From Rhodovulum adriaticum (GTDB lineage: Bacteria > Pseudomonadota > Alphaproteobacteria > Rhodobacterales > Rhodobacteraceae): a stretch of DNA of 59,037 nt. The notes under the pieces are model-generated. The model was given only the letters and a program-made list of their open reading frames with translations, made no database searches and was not told where the DNA came from. Shown one piece after another: positions 1 through 8,583 of the stretch. The stretch covers positions 1-59,037 of the forward strand of contig NZ_SLXL01000016.1 of assembly GCF_004345735.1 (NCBI RefSeq), read 5' to 3'. Each line of letters begins with the position of its first letter. Position 1 is the first letter of the stretch. The translations under genes and the position numbers were made by a program.

Positions 1-743
1 AGCAGAGGAGGCATTCTACGCACGCTTGAAAGCCAACGAAAAAGCAGCCTAATCATTGAACCAGAAACTCTCCGGTAAACCCGGGGCGGTTCAGACAGGA
101 AACGGGTAGCCATCCAGCCCGTACCAAAGTTGGATCGAATTTGTGTCCACTGCCCTTCTTCTCGAAGCTTTTCAACGCGGCCCCCCTCGCTCAAGACACC
201 CATCACGGCATTCGAAGTAGACGGTCCAGCACGTTGATTGACACGCGTCCCTGTCACATAGACGTAAGCGGCGTCGGCAGTTTGCGATGAGGGAACCGCT
301 GACGGACTGTAGGGTGTGGATCGCGAGTTCGATGATTCAAACAATGATCCAACCAATGCGAAGAATCCGACAGCGATCACCAACGGCACCATGATTTGGC
401 GTTGAGCCTTGCGCACGGCACGCCGAGGTGCATTGATCGCGCGGGTCACGGAGACCGGACGGGGTCTCGCCTGAACGCTTCTGGTACTATGCTTCGGTGC
501 TGGTTGAGAAGTCCTGTCGTCGGCCGCTGCCCTTTTCTGTGCCGGATTCTCCCGTTCCAGTTTCAGGACTTTGTACAGGCTGGCATACTGAGCTTTGCTC
601 AGGCGCGTCTTCGTTCCATACCGCTGAAACCGTTCAGCCATATTTGTAAGGAAGGACACTTCCCAATCGTTTGCCTGACCGGACCGCAAACGCGCATCAA
701 TACGCGATTGAATCTCTTTGGTGCGTTCCGGAGAAAAAGGCAT
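1..743 (-). CDS. SH3-domain (SH3b) membrane-anchored protein, 3' end outside window
   Basis: A minus-strand frame runs without a stop from ATG at 743 to the left edge (at least 247 residues). An in-frame TAG lies directly before the ATG, which fixes the earliest start. The N-terminal 65 residues are charged and probably cytoplasmic. Residues 70-115 are basic and low in complexity. Residues 117-134 form one hydrophobic membrane segment. Residues 158-216 match a bacterial SH3 domain, with its typical RVNQRAGPSTS and GWMATRFLS strings. In this family the periplasmic SH3b domain usually binds cell-wall peptides or assists envelope enzymes. The SH3 match ends about 30 residues before the edge, so the true stop may lie just outside. 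There is no strong ribosome site. The domain call is secure, the role unknown. Confidence 0.6.
   Translation of the reverse strand, partial: MPFSPERTKEIQSRIDARLRSGQANDWEVSFLTNMAERFQRYGTKTRLSKAQYASLYKVLKLERENPAQKRAAADDRTSQPAPKHSTRSVQARPRPVSVTRAINAPRRAVRKAQRQIMVPLVIAVGFFALVGSLFESSNSRSTPYSPSAVPSSQTADAAYVYVTGTRVNQRAGPSTSNAVMGVLSEGGRVEKLREEGQWTQIRSNFGTGWMATRFLSEPPRVYRRVSGSMIRLLFRWLSSVRRMPPL
2..52 (+). CDS. C-terminal end of an unidentified gene (partial)
   Basis: An open frame enters from the left edge and ends at a TAA at 50-52, giving a last peptide AEEAFYARLKANEKAA. The charged, alanine-rich tail looks like a genuine protein C-terminus, but 16 residues are too few to name a family. It overlaps the open end of the minus-strand SH3 gene, so one of the two is probably not translated here, or the two are convergent with overlapping tails. 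Confidence 0.3.
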   Translation, partial: AEEAFYARLKANEKAA

Positions 744-947
744 CTAGGAAAAACCTGGGCGAGTGTTGATCTGTGGAACAAATGTCTTCTGCCACACGGC
801 CACACTAAGCTGTAATTGCATAGAGATACCATCCAGCCATTCCCGAAACCAGATTGGCCGGACTACAAACACCAAGCCTGTCGATGCCCATTGTTGGAGT
901 TAACTGCGACACCGCCGATGTTCGCACACATCTGGGAAAACGACGAA

Positions 948-969
948 AGGGCCGCCCGAAGGCGACCCT
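948..969 (-). terminator. Rho-independent terminator of the DUF2493 gene
   Basis: The minus strand reads AGGGTCGCC, a TTCG tetraloop, then GGCGGCCCT and TTTC. This is a nine-pair stem with one T-G pair, beginning about 6 bases after the stop codon of the DUF2493 gene. The tetraloop and following T-rich bases are typical of an intrinsic terminator. Confidence 0.7.
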
Positions 970-975
970 CTAAAC

Positions 976-1905
976 TCACGTCTCCGCGGTCTTCTTCGCC
1001 GGGTCCGCAACCCGCATGACCGTCAGGCCTTTCGCTTCCGCCTTCTGCCCGAGGTTCAGCGCCACCCCGTTGCCGCCGAAGAGAACAACCCCCGTCGCCG
1101 CGAACTTATCGTCCAGCATTTCGTCGTTGCACTTGAACGGTGCCGCCCGCCCATGCGCGGACCAGCGCGGATCGAAGCGCGCCTGTGCTATCCCGCGTGC
1201 TCGGGCCCACCGAGCCGCGATCATCTCCGCCCCGTGCTTGCCACCCTTGTGGCAGAGGAAGATCTCCTGATTGCGGTTCTGCCTGATCCGTTCGCGAACC
1301 TTGTCGAGCGTGTTGAAGATCACATCGACATCGGTCCAGTCGGTGGCGCCCGAGACAATCAGGGGAACCCCCTCGACTTTCGACTTCTCGGCAGTCTCGC
1401 GGTCGTGCTGCTCGAGGAGCTGCCGCGCCTCGAAGACCGCCCCGGTCTCTTGCGCCCGGACGCTTGCGCGCGACCCAACTGCCGGGATGAAGGCGTGACC
1501 CGTCTCGATCTCGTAGCATTCCGCCGCCGCCTCGCTCATCACCTCGATGGCGCTGACGATCTCGCGCAGTTGCAGGAAGCGGGCCTGCGCCTCTTCGAGC
1601 GCGGTCTCGGCGATCTCCGATCCATCGTGGGATTTTGCCAGTGCGCCGATCTTGTCGGCGGTGCGGTCGACCTCCTTGCCGAGCGCCACCTTGCGCCGCT
1701 GCAGGATCGTGGCGAGCCCATGGGCCAGCGGTTCGATTTCTGCCTCAAGGCCGGTCCCGCGCAGCGGACCGAGCAATGCCTCGAAGCTCTCGCGGATGAT
1801 GCGGTCGGTCAGGATGTGATCTTCCGGGATCGGCAGCTGTGCGTCCTTCTCGGTCAGTCCGAAAAGCTCGATGGTTTCGTAGGTGTTCGCTTGATCGTAT
1901 GCCAT
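976..1905 (-). CDS. DUF2493 (SLOG/YspA-like) family plasmid protein
   Basis: 309 residues from ATG at 1905, chosen because GGAGAACAGAC precedes it; the frame stays open upstream but that part is low-complexity. The C-terminal half (about residues 165-305) has a Rossmann-like SLOG pattern, with LIVSGATDWTDVDVIFNTLD, a central IFLCHKGGKHGAEMIAARWA string and a final VVLFGGNGVALNLG loop that would hold a nucleotide or nucleotide-derived ligand. DUF2493 proteins are frequent on Rhodobacterales plasmids and are thought to bind nucleotides; no reaction is established. The first 160 residues are helical and may serve in oligomerisation. A terminator follows, and a CCACCAC/GTGGTGG hairpin (1934-1953) lies in its leader. 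Confidence 0.75.
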   Translation of the reverse strand: MAYDQANTYETIELFGLTEKDAQLPIPEDHILTDRIIRESFEALLGPLRGTGLEAEIEPLAHGLATILQRRKVALGKEVDRTADKIGALAKSHDGSEIAETALEEAQARFLQLREIVSAIEVMSEAAAECYEIETGHAFIPAVGSRASVRAQETGAVFEARQLLEQHDRETAEKSKVEGVPLIVSGATDWTDVDVIFNTLDKVRERIRQNRNQEIFLCHKGGKHGAEMIAARWARARGIAQARFDPRWSAHGRAAPFKCNDEMLDDKFAATGVVLFGGNGVALNLGQKAEAKGLTVMRVADPAKKTAET

Positions 1906-2604
1906 GTCTGTTCTCCAGATTTCGGTTGTTCGACCACCACTTGAGTGTGGTGGCATGGCCGAATGCCTGGTTTCCGAATCTGCCCGGGTCAGGGACGGCG
2001 CAGCCGCCGGCTTGCCGGGCGCAAAAGTTTTCCGTGCGCAACACACGACACATGCGCGCCCTCACCCACGGGACCGCCCCGCGTCACAGGCCCGGCCTTC
2101 GCCGAAAAGTTTTGCGATCCTTGACGCGGGCTGATTTGGGGGCCATCCGGAGGATATGCTTCCGCACTCATGTGTGTGTGTTTTGACGGTAGGTTTGCCC
2201 GACCCGAGCAGGCAAACGGCCCGACCGGACGCGGGAGACGGATGAAGCGGCGGGATCGTTTTGCCCCGCAAAACAGACCAGAGCGCAATCCGGCGGAGCG
2301 GCCGGGGAGGGACGTGCTCGCGAGGCGGGCAAACCGGGATGCCAGGCGCAACGCCGCGGTGAGGCCGCATGGCCGAATGCGCGACGGACCGAAGGGCCGT
2401 TCTCCCCTGCGACACGCGAAGCCAAGATGGGGAGGCTAGAAGCGTTAAACCAAGGTTGATGTACAGGAAACTCCCCTGCCAACTATACTAAGTTCCTATC
2501 AGAGCATGCGACATGGACAGAAAGCCGACCTTCGCGGCGACACATCGTACCTGTGCTCTAGATTCTCTGTAAAATACCAAATCGGCATGTCTGTGAGGTA
2601 AGTC
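1906..2604. other. 699-bp spacer between DUF2493 gene and Argonaute operon
   Basis: I see no convincing gene here; the open frames are GC-driven. The spacer holds a hairpin with arms CCACCAC and GTGGTGG (1934-1953), and a 14-base direct repeat GCATGGCCGAATGC at 1953-1966 and 2367-2380. It becomes AT-richer from about 2440. TATACT at 2484-2489 could be a -10 element for the Argonaute operon but has no good -35 partner. Confidence 0.4.
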
Positions 2605-4593
2605 TTGGGTGTAATCCGGACTGGACGGCGATATATAGATATTATGCCTGCCGATTTCTCTGCCTTATCGCCCTCCGAGTTCGAGGCGCTTTCAGCCGAC
2701 CTTATCGGGCGCGCTCTTGGTATCCGCTTCGAGCAATTCGGCGAAGGAGCTGATGGTGGAATAGATGGACGCCACGCGCCGGAGGCGCAAAGCCTGACGA
2801 TCCTACAAGCTAAGAGATACGAGAGATCTGCTATCTCAGCTTTGAAGCGTGAAATGTCGAAGGAGCGCGCGAAGATCGATCAGTTGGCGCCCGATCGCTA
2901 CATCCTGTCAACGTCCGTAGCGATGACCCCACAAAGGAAGCAGGACCTCGTGGAGATTTGCGGCCCCGCCATTCGATCTCCGGGAAACATCTTCGGGCGC
3001 GAGGATCTTGAGGCATTGCTGCGCGCGCATCCTGACATCGAGGAAGCTCATCCCAAGTTATGGATCCCCGCGAGCGGGCGTACGCTGAAGCGAATGCTTC
3101 ATGAGACGCTGGATGAGCGCGAGGGCCACCTGAAGCCTCCTTCGGTCCTTCGAGCGTTGCTTCCAAAGCCAGGGATCGGCGGAAAGGTGGAGTCAGAGGC
3201 GGAAACGCAACGGGATACCCTGTTCCTTGTCGGAGCGCGCCCCGACCACGATCACTTCATCCTTTGGCTCGGTCCAAAGCTCGAAGCGCACGGATATCGC
3301 GTTTTTTCCGAGATCCTGACTCTCGAGCCTGGAGACAGATGGCACAAGGAGATTGGAGTGGCGTTGGAGCACCGCGCTGCGAAGGTTCTGGCAGTGGCGG
3401 GCGCGGCCACCCGCGCCAACGACGACGCGATGGACCTGATCGACAGGGCGAAAACGCTTGCTGCAAGTTTTGGCGACACTCGCCTGATTATCCCGTTACG
3501 GATCGAGGAGGGGGCCAAGATTGATGGCCTCCGCGATGCGACGCCTGCCGATTTCGCGCGGGGTTGGGCAGAAGGGCTTTCGAAGCTTCTGGAGACGCTG
3601 CGTCGCCAAGGCGTAACGCGCCGACGCGAGCACATCGCGGTCGCAGCTCAATGGGACAGCTTCCGCAAGCGTGGTGCTGTTCCGCTAGTGCGCGAGCCAG
3701 AGTCCTTGGTCTCGAATTGGATTCAGATCTTGGAAATGCCCGATGAACTCCACTTCTACGAGGCGGCAGGAGCGGTCCAGACCGACGTCCTCAAGAGGCG
3801 GGTGCGAGGGCTGTCGTTTCCCGCCGTCGCGCATGAGCGAGGCGTGATCACCTTCGCTGCGCCCCCTGATGTTGGGGAAAGCCTCGAAGGCGTAGCGAAG
3901 TTGCGCCTACGGACTTCTGTGCCGGTTGTCGATGCGGTAGAAAAGGGTATGCCTGAGATAGGCGTCGCGGGACGTGATCTGTCGAACATGCTCACGGGCC
4001 TGTTGCGCGATGGATGGGAACGGCACTGCAGGAATATTGGCATGGTCGCCTATGCGTATTCCAACGGCGATGGTTTCCATGTGTCCCCTAACCAGGTCGC
4101 GATTGGTGAGCGGGTGCCCTGGGGGCGACAAGGTGAGCGCCGGTCGTCGATGCTGCGCAACATCGCCCGAAAGCATGTTTGGTCCTATGGGGTGACGGCG
4201 ATTCCCCGAAACTGGCCTTTCTGGCACTTCCGTCTGAAAGCGCGCGTCCTTTTCGCGATGGATAACAATACGGAGCAGGGCGAACGCATAGATGATCCGA
4301 AGAATATGCATCGCCTTCGCAGATCGGGCTGCAAGGGTTGGCGCAACAAGCAATGGCACGGACGGCTTCTGGCATTCCTTCAGATCATGTCGGGTGACTC
4401 AGCCTACATTCGGGTTCCGCTGGCTCCAGGCCAGGACATGCTTCTTTCCTCTGAGCCCCTTCTCTTCACGTCGCCGGTCAGTACAGCTCTTCCTGACGTG
4501 GGCGACCCGGATGCCGAGGAGCAGGACGAAAGCACGCTCGGGCGGCCAGAGGCTGACGACGACGATGCTGAGCCCGAAGGAGACGGTAAATGA
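2605..4593 (+). CDS. Mrr-like nuclease / TIR-like / APAZ fusion, partner of short Argonaute
   Basis: 662 residues from TTG at 2605, preferred because GAGG lies 6 bases upstream; ATG at 2644 (residue 14) is the alternative and has no good ribosome site. Residues 20-145 form an Mrr-type PD-(D/E)xK fold: [13 protein letters not shown] with Glu27, DGGID with Asp54 and QAKRY with Gln68 and Lys70, so the nuclease site looks intact. Residues about 203-345 resemble a TIR domain ([32 protein letters not shown]), but I cannot find a clear equivalent of the NAD-cleaving glutamate. From about 370 to 630 it fits APAZ, the Argonaute-N-like domain that docks on short Argonautes. The last 30 residues are strongly acidic. 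It overlaps the Argonaute gene by ATGA, implying coupled translation and a 1:1 complex. Known relatives are inactive until the guide-loaded Argonaute finds target DNA; here the nuclease is the likelier effector (inference). Confidence 0.8.
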   Translation: MGVIRTGRRYIDIMPADFSALSPSEFEALSADLIGRALGIRFEQFGEGADGGIDGRHAPEAQSLTILQAKRYERSAISALKREMSKERAKIDQLAPDRYILSTSVAMTPQRKQDLVEICGPAIRSPGNIFGREDLEALLRAHPDIEEAHPKLWIPASGRTLKRMLHETLDEREGHLKPPSVLRALLPKPGIGGKVESEAETQRDTLFLVGARPDHDHFILWLGPKLEAHGYRVFSEILTLEPGDRWHKEIGVALEHRAAKVLAVAGAATRANDDAMDLIDRAKTLAASFGDTRLIIPLRIEEGAKIDGLRDATPADFARGWAEGLSKLLETLRRQGVTRRREHIAVAAQWDSFRKRGAVPLVREPESLVSNWIQILEMPDELHFYEAAGAVQTDVLKRRVRGLSFPAVAHERGVITFAAPPDVGESLEGVAKLRLRTSVPVVDAVEKGMPEIGVAGRDLSNMLTGLLRDGWERHCRNIGMVAYAYSNGDGFHVSPNQVAIGERVPWGRQGERRSSMLRNIARKHVWSYGVTAIPRNWPFWHFRLKARVLFAMDNNTEQGERIDDPKNMHRLRRSGCKGWRNKQWHGRLLAFLQIMSGDSAYIRVPLAPGQDMLLSSEPLLFTSPVSTALPDVGDPDAEEQDESTLGRPEADDDDAEPEGDGK

Positions 4594-6146
4594 GGTTTCC
4601 CGAAGCAAGCTTGATCGTAGATCACTTCGATGAGCCAGAACTCGACTTCCGCCATGACCAGAGGAGCCACCACCCAAAGGACGGCCTGTTTCTCTATGGA
4701 CCTCATGACGGCCCTCGGAAGCTTCGAGAAGTCCGAATTGGGGTTGTGGGAACGTCGGACGGGATCGGACACTTCCGATCTTGGAGCCGCCGGCTGCTTT
4801 CCGGGATACCGGTGCCGCCTCCGGGGCCGACGGAGAAGAAGGACCGTCTTCATCTCGCGGATTTCGCCGGGCTCGAAGAGACATTCGGCATTACTTTCGA
4901 TCCAGATCGGCTCAGGTCCCTGACGGTCGAGTTTGACGCCATCGAGCGGGCGACCAGGGTGCAGAACATGCACGAGGCCGTCGATGCGGTCGCCCGTATC
5001 TACACTGAGCGCGTCCACAAGTTCAGGCGCAACGAGGAGGGTTCGATTGATGTATGGATGTTCGTCGTGCCCGAGATAGTCTACGAGCGCTGCCGTCCGG
5101 AATCGAGGCGGACCGGTTTGACCCTGGTCGCTGGAAAAACGCCCAAGAAGCAGCGCGCAAGGTCACCCCAGTCGTTCCTTTTCATGGACGAACGGTTCGA
5201 TCCGCGCATTGAGGACGTGTTTGACGACATTCCCGACTTCCGTAGGCACATCAAGGCGACTTTGCTCTCGATCGCGCCCTCTCAGATCCTGCGCGAGTCG
5301 ACCCTTGAGCCGACAGCGTTCCTCAACAGTGCGGGCTATCCGAAGCGAACCACCCAAGACCCTGCGACAGTGGCGTGGAACATCGCGACGGGGCTTTACT
5401 ATAAGACACAGGACCGTCCACCCTGGCGGCTGTCGAACGTGCGCGAAGGAGTATGCTACATCGGGATGGTCTACAAGAACCTCCCAAACAACCGCGATAA
5501 TCACGTCTGCTGCGCGGCGCAGATGTTTTTGAGTGAAGGCGATGGCGTGGTGTTCCGCGGCGCGAATGGCCCTTGGAAGACCGGCAAGTACGAATACCAT
5601 CTAAACGCTGACGCCGCGAAAGAACTTCTAGAGACTGTGATAGAAGCGTACCGGGATCTGCACTCCGAGCCGCCCAAGGAACTCTTCATCCATGGGCAGG
5701 CGTCATTCAACGACGAGGAGTGGCAGGCCTTCTGTCAGGCGGCTCCGAAGGGGACGAACGTCGTCGGTGTACGGATCAGACCTACGGGTGGTGACGCAAA
5801 GCTCTTCCGTGCAGGCGACTACCCCGTGATCAGAGGAACGGCTCTAAGTTTAGACGAGAAGAACGCCTATCTTTGGACGAGCGGCTACGTCCCGCAGCTG
5901 GATACGTATATCGGGCCTGAAACACCCAACCCGCTTATGGTGACGATCCTGCGCTCAAAGCATCATAAGCCAGAGATGCGGACGGTACTTGCTGACATCA
6001 TGGGACTGACAAAGATCAACTACAACTCGTGCAACTTCAACGATGGGTTGCCGGTAACAGTCCGCTTCGCAAAGATGGTCGGAGACATCCTTGTGATGGG
6101 TTCGGCGCGGGAGGGCGGACCGCAGCCATTCAAGTACTATATTTGA
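4590..6146 (+). CDS. Short prokaryotic Argonaute (MID-PIWI), slicing-inactive
   Basis: 518 residues, starting at the ATG inside the stop of the upstream gene. Length and order fit short pAgos: no N or PAZ domain, MID about 130-285, PIWI about 285-518. Family strings include [10 protein letters not shown] near residue 30, [16 protein letters not shown] (258-272) and the C-terminal [15 protein letters not shown] with LPVTVRFAK. In the PIWI core, strand CYIGMVYK (289-296) lacks the first catalytic Asp, and ELFIHGQ (364-370) has Gly-Gln where active enzymes carry a second acidic position, so target cleavage is not expected. Known short pAgos use a guide to recognise invader nucleic acid and switch on the APAZ-linked effector. 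Cytoplasmic, two-gene operon. Its conserved plasmid neighbours on both sides suggest insertion as a defence cassette. Confidence 0.88.
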   Translation: MRFPEASLIVDHFDEPELDFRHDQRSHHPKDGLFLYGPHDGPRKLREVRIGVVGTSDGIGHFRSWSRRLLSGIPVPPPGPTEKKDRLHLADFAGLEETFGITFDPDRLRSLTVEFDAIERATRVQNMHEAVDAVARIYTERVHKFRRNEEGSIDVWMFVVPEIVYERCRPESRRTGLTLVAGKTPKKQRARSPQSFLFMDERFDPRIEDVFDDIPDFRRHIKATLLSIAPSQILRESTLEPTAFLNSAGYPKRTTQDPATVAWNIATGLYYKTQDRPPWRLSNVREGVCYIGMVYKNLPNNRDNHVCCAAQMFLSEGDGVVFRGANGPWKTGKYEYHLNADAAKELLETVIEAYRDLHSEPPKELFIHGQASFNDEEWQAFCQAAPKGTNVVGVRIRPTGGDAKLFRAGDYPVIRGTALSLDEKNAYLWTSGYVPQLDTYIGPETPNPLMVTILRSKHHKPEMRTVLADIMGLTKINYNSCNFNDGLPVTVRFAKMVGDILVMGSAREGGPQPFKYYI

Positions 6147-6291
6147 CCGGGCTGTTTTCGGGTGTGTGTTCGGACGCGGGGCAGGCCGTTCTAAGGGCTG
6201 CCGCCATCTTATGTTTTGGGGCCGTTCGCAACCTGAACGCGCCTGGCAAATCACTAACTGACCTTACTTTCATGCAAATGGACATTGTAAG

Positions 6292-6321
6292 AGGGGAACC
6301 GTGATCCCACGGCTCCCCTTT
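6292..6321 (+). terminator. Terminator hairpin between Argonaute operon and DUF736 gene
   Basis: AGGGGA, a bulged A, CCGTG, loop ATCC, CACGG, a bulged C, then TCCCCT followed by TTC. The stem is eleven pairs long and lies between two convergent genes (the Argonaute ends at 6146, the DUF736 gene at 6352), so it probably acts in both directions. Confidence 0.65.
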
Positions 6322-6351
6322 CGGTGCGGATCGTCTAATCTCGCGCGTTGG

Positions 6352-7080
6352 TCACGCGACCAGCGACAGCCCTGCGCCTGCGTCCTGTGGCTGCTCACCG
6401 CTGTCGATGAACGGGATGATCGAGAAGGTCTGCCCGCCGCGCTGCTCTTCGTTCTGCACGGCGTTGACGCGCAGGTCACCGTAAGGCGTGTTGATCAGCA
6501 GCGTCAGGTAGTCATTGCCCGTGCGGCTGCTTTTGGCCATCCACGCCGAGCCGACGCGGATCGGTGTGCCCCGGGGCGAGCTGACCTCGATCCGGTAATC
6601 GGGGTGGGTCTCCTCGGTTTTGTAGCTGTTCTCGATCAGGATGAACTCCAGATCGAACATCATGTTGGCGATGTAGCCGGCGAAGGCGTTGTCGGCGTCC
6701 ATGGCGGTGAGCTCGCCCGAGATCGAGCCGGATTTCATCAGGCCGTTAGAGACCAGCGCGATGATCTCGAATGCGCCGCTTTGGGTCGCGCGCGCTTCTT
6801 TCGTCTGTACCGCGTTGACCCGGAAAGGGCCGAGGCCGACATCGATCTGCATCGAGATGTAGGGGTTGCCGCTGGTATTGCCGGTTTCGTTCCAGGCCGT
6901 GCCGATGCGCACCTTGCGGCCCGACTTGTTGATCGCCGTCACGTCATAATCCGGGCTGCGCGCGGACATCTTGGCCCGTGCCTCAAGCTGGATGGCGATG
7001 TCAAATCGCGTCGAGTGGATCATGCCGGTGTATTCGGCGGCGGCGGTCTCGACATTGCGGGTGAGGGTTCCTGCGAACAT
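6352..7080 (-). CDS. DUF736 family protein with two tandem DUF736 units
   Basis: 242 residues from ATG at 7080, with AAGGAACC about 6 bases upstream. The usual DUF736 protein is near 100 residues. Here the pattern occurs twice: HPDY/SPDY-type start, an R-x-G-x-AW centre (VRIGTAWNETG and IRVGSAWMAKS), then an NPYIS or NDYLT strand and an FRVNAVQ / LRVNAVQNEEQ end. This looks like an internal duplication. DUF736 proteins are small basic beta-rich proteins of alphaproteobacterial plasmids and integrative elements; their function is unknown. The gene opens a series of minus-strand plasmid genes, with a hairpin element in its upstream spacer. Confidence 0.75.
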   Translation of the reverse strand: MFAGTLTRNVETAAAEYTGMIHSTRFDIAIQLEARAKMSARSPDYDVTAINKSGRKVRIGTAWNETGNTSGNPYISMQIDVGLGPFRVNAVQTKEARATQSGAFEIIALVSNGLMKSGSISGELTAMDADNAFAGYIANMMFDLEFILIENSYKTEETHPDYRIEVSSPRGTPIRVGSAWMAKSSRTGNDYLTLLINTPYGDLRVNAVQNEEQRGGQTFSIIPFIDSGEQPQDAGAGLSLVA

Positions 7081-7171
7081 GGGATGGTTCCTTTTGGATT
7101 GGCCGGTGCCTGACGTTCTTGCCAGCGCATCCGGGATTGCTTTCTCGACCCCTCCTGGGATCACAAACCAG

Positions 7172-7191
7172 AAAGCTTGCTTTCCTTTCAG
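7172..7191. repeat. Recurrent spacer hairpin element, copy 1
   Basis: AAAGC-TT-GCTTT followed by CCTTTCAG. The arms GAAAGC (7171-7176) and GCTTTC (7179-7184) pair perfectly. It lies about 90 bases upstream of the DUF736 start and matches elements near 8561, 12884 and 18298. Confidence 0.45.
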
Positions 7192-7204
7192 CCCCGCCCA
7201 CGGG

Positions 7205-7507
7205 TCAGAGCTGCCGTCCGAGTGGGCATGCCCCCGCGCGTTCGGGTGCTGCGCCCCTCCCCTGCCCGTCTGGTCTTGATTGGCTACCCGGATTTTCCGC
7301 GCTGTCCTTCGATTGCGCGATGAAGAACTCCGCCTCTTTTCCGTTCAACCGGTGCCCGCTCCGGTCGGTCAGGCCGATGCAGCTACCGTTCGGCACAAAG
7401 GTGATGAGGTACTGACCGAGCCGGTCCTTGTGGACAACGTAGCCGGTATTGGCCCAGTGCACGGTCTGACCGGCATCGACGGCCGCCTTGATGTCTTCGA
7501 ATGTCAT
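7205..7507 (-). CDS. Hypothetical plasmid protein
   Basis: 100 residues from ATG at 7507, which has a strong GAGGAGGATCAC site just before it. The first 70 residues look like a compact fold (MTFEDIKAAVDAGQTV, WANTGYVVHKD, YLITFVPNGSCIGLTD), with a strand-rich pattern suggesting a small SH3-like or OB-like barrel. The last 30 residues are Gly/Pro/Arg-rich and disordered. No membrane segment or signal. I do not recognise the family; its place among conserved plasmid genes is the only clue to a plasmid-biology role. Confidence 0.6.
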   Translation of the reverse strand: MTFEDIKAAVDAGQTVHWANTGYVVHKDRLGQYLITFVPNGSCIGLTDRSGHRLNGKEAEFFIAQSKDSAENPGSQSRPDGQGRGAAPERAGACPLGRQL

Positions 7508-7607
7508 GTGATCCTCCTCAAAAAGATTGCTGGGGAAACGACGCAAGAAGCCTGATCTTCCGACCGGGCTTCTATGCAGCATTCGTTTGGCAAACGACCG
7601 AGAGCTG

Positions 7608-8069
7608 TCAGGCGCTTTGCGTGGCTTGCGTCGCGCGCGCCGCCATCCAATCTTTCAGGCCGAGAACCGTTCTTCCGGCGGCCACCTCGAATGCCCAAGC
7701 AACCCTTGGATCGCCGCAGGGCTCCCCGCTGAGGTGCTGCTCGATATGGCCATTGGCCATCCATGGCTCAGGCTGTATCCGTCGCAGCCAGTCCGCCATG
7801 CTCGGAATGCGGCCCTGGCAGTCTTCGCGGACATGCTGCTCGCCGATCCAGCGCACGGGGATGTCCCGACCCGCGCTATTGGTCAGGGTCAGACCGAAGA
7901 CACGTTCGGCCTCGAACAGGCCTTGAGCATGATGACGCAAGGCGCGGTGCGTGAAGAGGGCGAGGTGTTCTTTCGAGGCGTCGAACCAGTCGTGGATGTC
8001 CTGATAGTCAGATGGCACCCCACCGAATTTCCGGGCAGAGCTTTCAGCATGATGAAGCGGATGGGCCAT
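7608..8069 (-). CDS. DUF6915 family plasmid protein
   Basis: 153 residues. The start ATG at 8069 lies one base after the TGA of the DUF6878 gene (TGAgATG), so translation is probably coupled. The N-terminus MAHPLHHAESSARKFGGVP, with YQDIHDWFDASKEH and ALRHHAQGLFEAERVFG, fits DUF6915. These proteins are rich in His and Trp and have no assigned activity; clustered histidines (HPLHH, HRALRHHAQG) could bind metal, which is inference only. The rest includes DIPVRWIGEQHVREDCQGRIP, also conserved in this family as I know it. Forms an operon with the upstream DUF6878 gene. Confidence 0.65.
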   Translation of the reverse strand: MAHPLHHAESSARKFGGVPSDYQDIHDWFDASKEHLALFTHRALRHHAQGLFEAERVFGLTLTNSAGRDIPVRWIGEQHVREDCQGRIPSMADWLRRIQPEPWMANGHIEQHLSGEPCGDPRVAWAFEVAAGRTVLGLKDWMAARATQATQSA

Positions 8070-8070
8070 C

Positions 8071-8457
8071 TCAAAGCCCGTCGTCATAGCTGTGCGAGCA
8101 TTCAACGTAGCGGTCGGCGTGATCGAGGGTGATGCTGTCTGCTGCAATGTCCCAGGTCAGCGTGCCGTAGCCGCCCTCGTTGTTCTCGAACCCCGGATGA
8201 TGGTGATAGGCGAGTGACCAGGCGAAATCGCCCACGGCGGTGACAAGCGCTTCCGGCAGTTGGACCTCCGCAGGCTGCACATTCACGTCCTCGACATTGC
8301 CGGAGTCGCCATAGCCTTCGTATTCGGCGGTGACCTCGTTGATGCCAAGCGCGCGCAATTGCACGATCAGTTCCGCTCGGGTTGCTTTCAGGGTGGTTTC
8401 GTGCTCGGCGCGCCACTGAGCCGCCATTGCGGCATAGTCGATCTGGGGATTGGTCAT
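8071..8457 (-). CDS. DUF6878 family plasmid protein
   Basis: 128 residues from ATG at 8457, preceded by AGAGGACAGACCC. The protein is acidic and has no membrane segment. Family-like strings are AEYEGYGDSGNVEDV (about residues 44-58) and FAWSLAYHHHPGFENNEGGYGTLTW (split by loops, about 78-102). The fold looks like a two-layer alpha/beta domain and has no visible catalytic signature. First gene of a two-gene unit with the DUF6915 gene. A spacer hairpin sits 100 bases upstream, directly after the strawberry-notch gene. Confidence 0.65.
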   Translation of the reverse strand: MTNPQIDYAAMAAQWRAEHETTLKATRAELIVQLRALGINEVTAEYEGYGDSGNVEDVNVQPAEVQLPEALVTAVGDFAWSLAYHHHPGFENNEGGYGTLTWDIAADSITLDHADRYVECSHSYDDGL

Positions 8458-8560
8458 GGGTCTGTCCTCTTATCAGAAGTTGGGGGGCCAGGCGTCGCAT
8501 TGGTCAGCGCGCGCCCGGAAAGCGCAGACCGGCCAAATCCCGATCCGCGACGCCCGACCC

Positions 8561-8583
8561 AAAGCCCGCTTTGGCTTTTCAGG
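8561..8583. repeat. Recurrent spacer hairpin element, copy 2
   Basis: AAAGCC (8561-8566) pairs with GGCTTT (8573-8578) around a 6-base loop; the TTTTCAGG that follows includes the complement of the TGA stop of the strawberry-notch gene. It matches copy 3 (12884-12906) at all but one base, so the two copies bracket the 4.3-kb gene. Confidence 0.5.

Noticed and set aside
396-832. Overlapping open frames on both strands near the left edge
   Set aside because: They overlap the better-supported minus-strand SH3 gene (1-743), which has a membrane segment and an SH3 domain.
2170-2439. Arg-rich plus-strand frame in the spacer before the Argonaute operon
   Set aside because: Low-complexity composition from GC-rich DNA, no ribosome site, and equally long frames on the other strand.
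4590-6146. Catalytically active Argonaute nuclease
   Set aside because: The PIWI core lacks the acidic residues at the first two catalytic positions, and the protein has the length of short, slicing-inactive pAgos.
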